Shown: in pieces, positions 56,801-64,000 of the stretch
Position numbering within the stretch: the stretch's first letter is position 1
Layout: every line of letters starts with the position of its first letter
Source: Linnemannia schmuckeri
Taxonomy: Eukaryota; Mortierellomycota; Mortierellomycetes; Mortierellales; Mortierellaceae
Direction of reading: 5' to 3'
Assembly (NCBI GenBank): GCA_029449235.1
Contig: JANATG010000017.1
Coordinates: 1,436,912 to 1,500,911, forward strand
DNA length: 64,000 nt
Position numbers and translations under genes: made by a program
Notes under the pieces: generated by a model
Database searches by the model: none
Told to the model about the DNA's origin: nothing
Seen by the model: only the letters and a program-made list of their open reading frames with translations

Positions 56801-57865
56801 ATCCTTAGCCCCCGCGAGCTCAAAACCATTGTCGGTCAGTACTCAAGCGTCGTCCGTCAGAAGGTGGGTCTGCCCTTAGGCTCACCAGCTAGTATCCTGT
56901 TTCACCGTCGGCTGTACGGCCTTCGTGACCTCGGCGACGCCATGACGGAAGAACAAGTCTCAACCGCCCATCTACGACTCAACGACCAAGATCTGCTGGG
57001 AACAGTGATGACGAACCGAGCAATGGCCCACCAAGCAGAGTGTCGACTCATGGTCTCTTCCTTCCTCGTCCCTACCATCGGTGCCCAATTCAGCCGTAAC
57101 AACTTCTTTGGACATGTCTGCCGCCTTATGGTAGAAAGGGGCATCACTTTCCAGTCCCCAGGAACACCTGTCGACATTACTCGCTTCATCGGCTTCATAC
57201 TTCCCCCGGGCGTATATCCAAAAATCGCTCATCGACTCTTCCTAGACGGGGTTGTCAGTCTGGATGACGTATTGACTGATGATGGTCAATCTCTGGTATC
57301 CTGGCAACACATCCACACAACCTACAAGCTCAAAGGTCCCGTTCGCCGCTGGTTCAAAGAGCTGGTAAAAATCGCCTCCTTGCCCCCACCAGTCGAGGTC
57401 TCAGCCACTGCTGTTGTCGTCGCTAATGTTGACGTCGTTCTCGAAAAGAGACCTACCGTTTCAGGATCTCTCTTGGAAGAGAAGGACTCTCCTATCCAGA
57501 TACAGTACGAAGAGGATGAGTCCTCCGAGGACGAGAAGCTCATCAACCGGGCCATGGAGCGCCGCCGAGGATGTCAGAAAAAACCAGACGCTGTCTCTCT
57601 AGCCCACCTTCCCAGTGCAGACCGAGTGTCTGCTGCAACCCCACTGGACCCTAGTGTGGCTATCGATTCCTTGCAGGTACGCACCACTCCCACTGCAACT
57701 GTTGTTTCATTTGACGTTGCGGATGGGTGTGGTGGTAGTGTTTGCGTTGATGCCAGTGAAGAGAGTGGAGATAACAGTGAGGGTGTGTATAAAGAAAAAA
57801 CAAAAAGAAAAAAGGTCAAGCGCGACAACAGGGGATTTTTATACCTGAGGGATGGTCAGTTGTAA
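53828..57865 (+). CDS. LINE-A ORF2 (APE endonuclease and reverse transcriptase)
   Basis: 1345 residues. N-terminal apurinic-like endonuclease: ATFNVRGGN (Asn32), GVQETK (Glu61), VVLGDFNN, and SSDHSMF. The reverse transcriptase follows with GKAPGHSKVSGD, LLQDMKRCFDSV, GLDQGGVESPLLWR and the catalytic box FMDD at about residues 864-867. The C-terminal 400 residues contain no RNase H and no CCHC that I can see, and end in a basic KEKTKRKKVKRDN stretch. Function: target-primed reverse transcription. Translation probably depends on termination-reinitiation at TAATG. Confidence 0.92.
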   Translation: MSDTPSPNYIPGSFDPSSTHDPFRTFTVATFNVRGGNKDNYFNYLSQQAHKENISIIGVQETKIHADKDKHLLRQRSSSHYSGLWNHTETHFHGKGVGLLIHKTWATYLTAAFSDKNGRGIGARFGFKHGFQLAVINCYFPPDNSTTYKSDFQQLHNWITTHIDKHRQSGAHVVVLGDFNNVVNPFIDRNSSNRTSSTPELALYPWLSSHCFIDTFRFQNPTTRMFTFHTPIKPEVSRIDMIWASSGLAPYLLRTDTHKPDEFESSDHSMFLATFDLHSLIRPANQAELAAQRPRDKKLLIDDADNDAWESFTEQIERCLDTYGRLDGVTRFPAAFRAGASMDQFSKDDLRTFPLNAAWELLRNTVISSAFAHLPTARTGGRPPPPEGEGLLLTKINEIGGIICLARAVFIDRRPPTTMTEAKAHGKIVNWYQANGIQLRLSKVPDLDATIAMWKSWVNELQRPWRQARLDHQEYYEANKQDIINTHIENRDLRFQTHTRQTIRGILDVTAGRVHLDHLIVDADPIQSSVVGNATPVTYVVDDPKEIKSRVRQFFCDTFHKARPTQPLSAEWEEAYQPREDIQSEWYDSVMAVPDYEEVCMAVAAAPLGKAPGHSKVSGDLLKRLGPLAQALFVVLVQACFVQGAMPEDWLKGVIYCIPKGPVWSGRISEVRPITLLEHGRKIFFSIMVNRLTMVLSRHSIFRGPNFSVLKGTMTKDPIHILNSILEDAREYKKEVWVLLQDMKRCFDSVSCQRGGMLELGLRHLKIPDEFIDLCLYVATNKTNRIITAYGLTDEYTPLCGLDQGGVESPLLWRIVYEVLLAQVWQSSLGYSMTNRADLRTFHKIPTFEFLHPDTPLKIACLAFMDDTQWIAPSKANLQEISNKAMSFFTLHGIEINPKKSELIVVNPTCAELSINLGPDKVTALPPDAAARVLGVWFSADGKGVHTRQLVKEEVSKMCQILSRKAVTDKQCIYIFNNVLLPRILYRLSVTILSPRELKTIVGQYSSVVRQKVGLPLGSPASILFHRRLYGLRDLGDAMTEEQVSTAHLRLNDQDLLGTVMTNRAMAHQAECRLMVSSFLVPTIGAQFSRNNFFGHVCRLMVERGITFQSPGTPVDITRFIGFILPPGVYPKIAHRLFLDGVVSLDDVLTDDGQSLVSWQHIHTTYKLKGPVRRWFKELVKIASLPPPVEVSATAVVVANVDVVLEKRPTVSGSLLEEKDSPIQIQYEEDESSEDEKLINRAMERRRGCQKKPDAVSLAHLPSADRVSAATPLDPSVAIDSLQVRTTPTATVVSFDVADGCGGSVCVDASEESGDNSEGVYKEKTKRKKVKRDNRGFLYLRDGQL

Positions 57866-58115
57866 ATGCGAAAAAATTCTTACCATCCATATTTAGACAG
57901 GAGGTTTCAATTAACCCAATTGAGAGTGCAAAAAACCCTTGAGTGCTAAAGGCACTGATAATAGCTTCCTTTTTTGTACGTCATCATGAAGAGATACATC
58001 CATGGCAATAAAAAATAAAAAAACTCGTTATTTTTCTAACCCTCTTACTTCAAACGAGTTCCACTCATTCACATTCATTCACGCAGTAGCTTTCTGACTT
58101 TTACTCACCTCCTCG

Positions 58116-59331
58116 ATGTCAACACTTCTTTCCCGCTCTGACTACATCCTCTTCTTGGAGGTCATGGTTGTGGTATCCTGGATGCTCGCAGTTGGCTGTG
58201 CTTTCCATGGGGACAATCCTTATCGTATGTTCCAAGCGGCCACCCAAACACATCAAGTGCTCAGGGCCTTACACACCAGTCGCTATCTTGAGCCCCGCAA
58301 TCGTATCCCCTTCTCAACAGACTGGAGGCTGCGTGTCCTTGAGGCGTACGACGACAAGGATTTTGCAATGTTCATGCGTATGACCAAGGCGCAATTCAAT
58401 ACTTTGGTCGACTTGATCAAGGACCAACCTGTTTTCATTTCAAGAGGCAAAAAACCTCAGCTACCCGTACGCGAGCAGCTCAAGATATGTCTCTACAGGC
58501 TTGGTGCACCAGCGATGAGGTTCGATTATGTGAAGGCACAGCATGGTATTTCCAAAGGGCAGGCGTTTCTTTCATTCTGGCGATGTATTGAGGCCATACG
58601 CACGCTTGCACCTCGATTTACCGTTGGCCGGATGTGGCTAGGCGACAAGTGATCAAGGGCTGGTACAAGGAGACGTTAGGATTGCAGCAGTGCATTGGTG
58701 CTGTCGACGGGGTCCACTTTCGCTCCTCACGATTCGCATGGAACACCTACACCTATGGGGGGCCACCGCTGTTTGCGACCACGAGAAGCGCTTCACATTT
58801 TTTCACGTTGGTACCTTTGGATCAACACACGACTCTCCCTCGTTCAAGGGCGACAAAATTGTACAAGTGGAGCAACATTTTTTCAACGGCGATGAGTACT
58901 TACTAGCGGACAAGGGCTATTCGCACCTTCCAATAACGATAATGCCCTTCAAGAGTAACAACGTCATGACGCAGCCACGCAAGGTTTTTAACAGTAGGCA
59001 CAAGACAGGTCGTACCAAGATCGAAAATGCCTTTGCGGCTCTCAAGGGCAAATTTGGGTCGCTTGAGTGCATGGCCGTCGATGTCGACAAGCAGGGTGAC
59101 AAGGGAGCTGTGATAAGCTGGATCATGGCCTGCGTCGTCCTCCACAACATGATCTTGATACATCCAGGCGACAAGTTGGAGGAGGGGCCAAAGTACAAGT
59201 TCAACAAAACTTGGATCCGAAGAGCCTCTGTGGAGGCACCTGCGGTTCACAATGACAATATAGACAGATGTGCTGGAAAAGCAAAGAGGGAACGGCTTGT
59301 GTCTTTAGTAGCAAGGCACCATCCATATTAA
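58116..59331 (+). pseudogene. PIF/Harbinger-like DDE transposase, left copy (frameshifted)
   Basis: The ATG at 58116 opens 178 codons with an N-terminal leader and an HTH-like region (REQLKICLYRLGAPAM, HGISKGQAFLSFWR). The frame is lost at about 58620, where the next frame gives YRWPDVARRQVIKGW. It holds the DDE_4-type first Asp in GAVDGVHF. A 28-nt net deletion relative to the right copy at about 58720-58770 changes frame again. The rest (STHDSPSF second Asp, KIENAFAALKGKFG catalytic Glu, stop 59329-59331) is readable. The left copy is therefore broken at two or more places. Confidence 0.85.
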
Positions 59332-59379
59332 ACTAGACGAAAAAAAAATCCTTAAAGCTGTTTTTCGGAGGATGAAGTC

Positions 59380-60986
59380 CTACGATAATGCCGCTTGCCT
59401 CTTGAGATGCTCGTGTTGCAACAATATGTCATAGTATTTGTCCCTCATCTCGTCGTACTTGACCTGCCATGTGTCGCATCTGACTTGCAGTGCATCGCAC
59501 CTGGCCTCCAGCTCGCGAATCCTGGTTTGACAATACAAAAGCTGATCGCCCGACTTGAAGGCTTCCATTGCAGATGACGCATTGTCTATGAATGCGCTGA
59601 GGCTAGCAGACACCTCGGCCTTTGATCCTTTGATCGAGCGACTTCCTGACATGCTGCTCTCTGCTTCATCCAACAAGTCGACATCGTCAAGCATCGCATT
59701 GTCCACCGCTTCAGGAGAGCTAACTTTTTAATCAAGATAAATTAGTGAGTAAACGTTATTATTTCGGCAATGGAAAAAACGTTAAAATACTAAAGTATCG
59801 CAGTGATCTTGGGTAGACAGATACCTTCTGTTTCAACACTCTCTACATTGGCAAGATCCAGAGGAGGAGATTGTCCTGGGTTTCTGTGGGATTGAACTTT
59901 GGGATATGCCGCATCTTATCCCACAGCTCATGGTAACCAGGAAACATTGACTCCCTTTGTTGTTGGAGGGTCATACCATCTTTAGTGCCGGAGCCTGTCG
60001 ACGTGGTCCCTCGTTGGACGTCCTTGACCTTTTTCACCATATATTCCAGTCGCTTCCTCACCAAACGGCTATCGACCATCTCGTTTGACACATTCCGCCT
60101 CTTCTTTACAAATCCTGCCGCCTCCTCGTAGACCTTGTTTATTCCGCCACTTGACTTTGCCTCACTTGGGATCATTGCACGCGCAAGGTTGTTGCCTTTT
60201 ATCGCCCATTTCTTGATTGAACGATTGATGGGGTTCCTCCAGTATCCCTTATGATTCTCTAAGTCGGAAGGTGGCGAGCTACTGCGCTCTGGCGACAGGG
60301 ATGTTGGGAAAATGCTTCTGTACTGCGACTGAGACGTCTTGACTTTATCATTGACGTTTTTTGATGGTGCAGGTGGAGTTACTGAAGTAGCTGGCTTCAA
60401 TGGAAGAGATGCCAAGGTTTTGGGAGAAATCGACAATGGTTTTGGGGCAGGCTGTTTGGGCTGATCCAAATGGATTGGCTGTTGTTTTGACGGCCAAGTG
60501 GTTGTTGCTTCTGTTGGTTGGTTTGTTCCCTGCGCAGCGGTGGAGGAAACCAGAGCGTTTGCATCATCGATTCCTGCCACATGGGATGCGTGATGACTGG
60601 CGTAGCTGGCGGGGAAGAACTCAGCTCCACAACCTCAGCAATGGAATCCGGTGCAGGCGCTGGTAAATCTGTTACCCGTCGTCGTTTACGAACAAGGGGT
60701 TCCTCTTCCTCGCCGTCGTCAGCTGAAGGAGTGGGTTTAGATGGCCTATCTTTTTTTTATCGACAGCTGGTGCTGGTGGTGATGATGACTTATCATGGGT
60801 GTTGTCATCGAATGGAGAGGGGGGTTGGGATGGGCGGTTTTCTTTATTATCACCAGCTGAAGGTAGTGTTCGAGAGTGTTGCGTGGCAAGTTTGGGTTGC
60901 TGCTGGCGGTGAGGTTGACGTTGAAGTTGGCGAAGAGCAGCGCCGCTGCGTAATACCATGGTGCGAGTTGATGATCTTGTCGCCAT
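59380..60986 (-). pseudogene. Harbinger accessory (DNA-binding type) protein, left copy
   Basis: Mirror image of 61631-63238, starting at ATG 60986. Homopolymer differences (T8 at 60751-60758, T4 at 60485-60488, and a missing base near 59866) break it into three frames. The content is the same as the right copy. Harbinger elements typically pair a DDE transposase with a Myb/SANT-like DNA-binding protein, which is the role inferred. Confidence 0.7.
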
Positions 60987-61630
60987 GTGTGGAGTGGAGC
61001 AAGAAAAACAAAAAGAAAAAAAGTTGCCAAGAAAAAACTTGACAACAAAGACTGAGGGATACTTTGATGTCATCCGTGTTTGGGAGAAGCCCAGGCCATT
61101 CGTTCCTTTATAGTAAGAGTCCTACGTCCGAAAAAAACATTAAAAAAGTGTTTTTTTGGCACAAAACTGATTGGTCCACATTCATTTAGAACAATGCTAA
61201 TCCCTATACTATATAGTCATTTACTTTCCTTTCCTGACCTTGGGTGGCTTAGATGATTGGCCAAGAATGCGTTTCGCACTTTACCCTTTTGGTGCTTAAG
61301 AACTGAATGTCAGTTCTTAAGCACCAAAAGGGTAAAGTGCGAAACGCATTCTTGGCCAATCATCTAAGCCACCCAAGGTCAGGAAAGGAAAGTAAATGAC
61401 TATATAGTATAGGGATTAGCATTGTTCTAAATGAATGTGGACCAATCAGTTTTGTGCCAAAAAAACACTTTTTTTAATGTTTTTTTCGGACGTAGGACTC
61501 TTACTATAAAGGAACGAATGGCCTGGGCTTCTCCCAAACACGGATGACATCAAAGTATCCCTCAGTCTTTGTTGTCAAGTTTTTTCTTGGCAACTTTTTT
61601 TCTTTTTGTTTTTCTTGCTCCACTCCACAC

Positions 61631-63238
61631 ATGGCGACAAGATCATCAACTCGCACCATGGTATTACGCAGCGGCGCTGCTCTTCGCCAACTTCAACGTC
61701 AACCTCACCGCCAGCAGCAACCCAAACTTGCCACGCAACACTCTCGAACACTACCTTCAGCTGGTGATAATAAAGAAAACCGCCCATCCCAACCCCCCTC
61801 TCCATTCGATGACAACACCCATGATAAGTCATCATCACCACCAGCACCAGCTGTCGATAAAAAAAAAGATAGGCCATCTAAACCCACTCCTTCAGCTGAC
61901 GACGGCGAGGAAGAGGAACCCCTTGTTCGTAAACGACGACGGGTAACAGATTTACCAGCGCCTGCACCGGATTCCATTGCTGAGGTTGTGGAGCTGAGTT
62001 CTTCCCCGCCAGCTACGCCAGTCATCACGCATCCCATGTGGCAGGAATCGATGATGCAAACGCTCTGGTTTCCTCCACCGCTGCGCAGGGAACAAACCAA
62101 CCAACAGAAGCAACAACCACTTGGCCGTCAAACAACAGCCAATCCATTTGGATCAGCCCAAACAGCCTGCCCCAAAACCATTGTCGATTTCTCCCAAAAC
62201 CTTGGCATCTCTTCCATTGAAGCCAGCTACTTCAGTAACTCCACCTGCACCATCAAAAAACGTCAATGATAAAGTCAAGACGTCTCAGTCGCAGTACAGA
62301 AGCATTTTCCCAACATCCCTGTCGCCAGAGCGCAGTAGCTCGCCACCTTCCGACTTAGAGAATCATAAGGGATACTGGAGGAACCCCATCAATCGTTCAA
62401 TCAAGAAATGGGCGATAAAAGGCAACAACCTTGCGCGTGCAATGATCCCAAGTGAGGCAAAGTCAAGTGGCGGAATAAACAAGGTCTACGAGGAGGCGGC
62501 AGGATTTGTAAAGAAGAGGCGGAATGTGTCAAACGAGATGGTCGATAGCCGTTTGGTGAGGAAGCGACTGGAATATATGGTGAAAAAGGTCAAGGACGTC
62601 CAACGAGGGACCACGTCGACAGGCTCCGGCACTAAAGATGGTATGACCCTCCAACAACAAAGGGAGTCAATGTTTCCTGGTTACCATGAGCTGTGGGATA
62701 AGATGCGGCATATCCCAAAGTTCAATCCCACAGAAACCCAGGACAATCTCCCTCCTCTGGATCTTGCCAATGTAGAGAGTGTTGAAACAGAAGGTATCTG
62801 TCTACCCAAGATCACTGCGATACTTTAGTATTTTAACGTTTTTTCCATTGCCGAAATAATAACGTTTACTCACTAATTTATCTTGATTAAAAAGTTAGCT
62901 CTCCTGAAGCGGTGGACAATGCGATGCTTGACGATGTCGACTTGTTGGATGAAGCAGAGAGCAGCATGTCAGGAAGTCGCTCGATCAAAGGATCAAAGGC
63001 CGAGGTGTCTGCTAGCCTCAGCGCATTCATAGACAATGCGTCATCTGCAATGGAAGCCTTCAAGTCGGGCGATCAGCTTTTGTATTGTCAAACCAGGATT
63101 CGCGAGCTGGAGGCCAGGTGCGATGCACTGCAAGTCAGATGCGACACATGGCAGGTCAAGTACGACGAGATGAGGGACAAATACTATGACATATTGTTGC
63201 AACACGAGCATCTCAAGAGGCAAGCGGCATTATCGTAG
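61631..63238 (+). CDS. Harbinger accessory (putative DNA-binding) protein, right copy
   Basis: Start chosen at MATRSSTRTMVLRSG (61631); an in-frame ATG at 61544 would add a hydrophobic leader unlike a nuclear protein. Exon 1 ends at 62793 and exon 2 runs 62895-63238; the 101-nt intron rejoins as GAAG/TTAGC, giving VSSPEAVDNAML. The N-terminal half is basic and Ser/Pro-rich with KRRRV NLS-like motifs. The centre has YWRNPINRSIKKWAIKGNN and FPGYHELWDKMRHIPKFNP, resembling Myb/trihelix partner proteins. Exon 2 is a coiled coil. One frame break remains at the A3 run 62130-62132. A longer A-run there would leave the frame open, and the left copy has four. Confidence 0.7.
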
Positions 63239-63286
63239 GACTTCATCCTCCGAAAAACAGCTTTAAGGATTTTTTTTTCGTCTAGT

Positions 63287-64000
63287 TTAATATGGATGGT
63301 GCCTTGCTACTAAAGACACAAGCCGTTCCCTCTTTGCTTTTCCAGCACATCTGTCTATATTGTCATTGTGAACCGCAGGTGCCTCCACAGAGGCTCTTCG
63401 GATCCAAGTTTTGTTGAACTTGTACTTTGGCCCCTCCTCCAACTTGTCGCCTGGATGTATCAAGATCATGTTGTGGAGGACGACGCAGGCCATGATCCAG
63501 CTTATCACAGCTCCCTTGTCACCCTGCTTGTCGACATCGACGGCCATGCACTCAAGCGACCCAAATTTGCCCTTGAGAGCCGCAAAGGCATTTTCGATCT
63601 TGGTACGACCTGTCTTGTGCCTACTGTTAAAAACCTTGCGTGGCTGCGTCATGACGTTGTTACTCTTGAAGGGCATTATCGTTATTGGAAGGTGCGAATA
63701 GCCCTTGTCCGCTAGTAAGTACTCATCGCCGTTGAAAAAAATGTTGCTCCACTTGTACAATTTTGTCGCCTTGAACGAGGGAGAGTCGTGTGTTGATCCA
63801 AAGGTACCAACGTGAAAAAATGTGAAGCGCTTCTCGTGGTCGCAAACAGCGGTGGCCCCCATAGCATATCGACACTTGTAGGTGTTCCATGCGACAGTGT
63901 CCAGGTGAGGAGCGTAATCGTAAGGAAAGTGGACCCCGTCGACAGCACCAATGCACTGCTGCAATCCTAACGTCTCCTTGTACCAGCCCTTGATCACTTG
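63287..64000 (-). CDS. PIF/Harbinger-like DDE transposase, right copy (partial)
   Basis: Open from the window edge to the stop at 63287-63289, about 237 codons. It contains KGWYKETLGLQQCIGAVDG (first Asp), an intact segment with PYDYAPHLDTVAWNTYKC missing from the left copy, GSTHDSPSF (second Asp) and KIENAFAALKGKF (catalytic Glu), then an ending LVARHHPY. The catalytic triad is complete, so this arm keeps the better copy. The N-terminal HTH region lies outside the window. Confidence 0.88.
   Translation of the reverse strand, partial: QVIKGWYKETLGLQQCIGAVDGVHFPYDYAPHLDTVAWNTYKCRYAMGATAVCDHEKRFTFFHVGTFGSTHDSPSFKATKLYKWSNIFFNGDEYLLADKGYSHLPITIMPFKSNNVMTQPRKVFNSRHKTGRTKIENAFAALKGKFGSLECMAVDVDKQGDKGAVISWIMACVVLHNMILIHPGDKLEEGPKYKFNKTWIRRASVEAPAVHNDNIDRCAGKAKRERLVSLVARHHPY

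Larger units (their letters stand above)
51345..58021 (+). mobile_element. Apparently full-length non-LTR retrotransposon (LINE-A)
   Basis: 5' UTR of about 210 nt, two intact ORFs (51558-53828 and 53828-57865), a short 3' UTR and a terminal GGCAATAAAAAATAAAAAAA at about 58002-58021. The exact 5' edge and target-site duplication were not resolved. Both ORFs lack stops, so the copy is young and possibly competent. Confidence 0.85.
58116..61306 (+). mobile_element. PIF/Harbinger-like DNA transposon, left copy
   Basis: Two convergent genes (transposase forward, accessory protein reverse) with 48 nt between their stops, as is usual for Harbinger elements. Terminal inverted repeats and a 3-bp target duplication could not be defined. 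The outer left end lies between the LINE-A tail (58021) and 58116, and the right end is near the palindrome centre. Confidence 0.7.
58646..64000. repeat. Giant near-perfect palindrome (inverted repeat arms over 2.6 kb, 3-nt spacer)
   Basis: Arms pair about the spacer ATG at 61307-61309 (AACTGA/TCAGTT at its edges). Reading outwards the arms stay identical except for homopolymer lengths and one 28-nt patch. The right arm continues to the window edge, so the outer end is unknown. Both arms carry the same accessory gene and transposase in mirror orientation. Confidence 0.95.
61310..64000 (-). mobile_element. PIF/Harbinger-like DNA transposon, right copy (cut by window end)
   Basis: Mirror copy of the left element. 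A TATAAA-like box lies at about 61504-61510, upstream of the accessory gene. The transposase gene runs off the window edge. Confidence 0.75.

Noticed and set aside
57930..57970. Possible Harbinger terminal inverted repeat (GAGTGCAAAAAACCC... against the sequence at the palindrome centre).
   Set aside because: By eye only about half the bases match over 21 nt, and it lies inside the LINE-A 3' UTR.
61504..61510. Mirrored TATAAA boxes as evidence for two independent active promoters.
   Set aside because: They are the same sequence in the two palindrome arms and carry no independent weight.

Overview
The window reads as nuclear DNA of an early-diverging fungus, most like Mortierella and its relatives. 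The evidence is short GT-AG introns (mostly about 75-130 nt, acceptors usually TAG), CT-rich leaders, a homocitrate synthase of the fungal alpha-aminoadipate lysine pathway, expanded paralog families (tail-anchored-like membrane proteins, F-box/LRR proteins, small secreted proteins), and poly(A)-tailed non-LTR retroelements. The lineage is inferred from protein style, not from a database search.

Region 1 (1-25 kb) mixes accessory and housekeeping DNA. It opens with a minus-strand cluster of paralogous ectodomain/TM proteins: one cut by the window start, one intact three-exon gene at 2513-4633, and two decayed copies. Small signal-peptide genes follow, several frameshifted. Next come a charged protein with a bacterial-like core (9886-11409), a DEDDy 3'-5' exonuclease with a likely mitochondrial leader (11920-14634), the divergent DRG1/Rbg1 GTPase (15136-17384) and a small Tyr/Asn/Gly protein (18131-18394). 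Two minisatellites flank an orphan secretion-signal exon near 20.4 kb, and two decayed F-box/LRR genes lie at 21.3-24.6 kb.

Region 2 (25-48 kb) is gene-sparse core DNA. It holds ribophorin I/OST1 (five exons), homocitrate synthase (two exons), an eight-exon SPX domain fused to an AstE/AspA-type zinc hydrolase (33688-37449), UDP-GlcNAc pyrophosphorylase (42418-44720) and a disordered protein with three DSPPY repeats (46952-48202). Together these cover ER N-glycosylation, UDP-GlcNAc supply, lysine synthesis and possible phosphate sensing.

Region 3 (48.7-64 kb) is a nested transposon block. It has a LINE 3' remnant with RNase H, two almost identical tRNA-derived SINEs in opposite orientation with exact 14-bp target-site duplications, and two very short LINE tails. 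An apparently intact LINE follows, whose ORF1 and ORF2 overlap as TAATG. Last is a PIF/Harbinger-like element lying in a giant near-perfect palindrome (58646 to at least 64000, 3-nt centre at 61307-61309). The palindrome arms differ almost only in homopolymer lengths, so part of this structure and of the frameshifts may be an assembly or consensus artefact.
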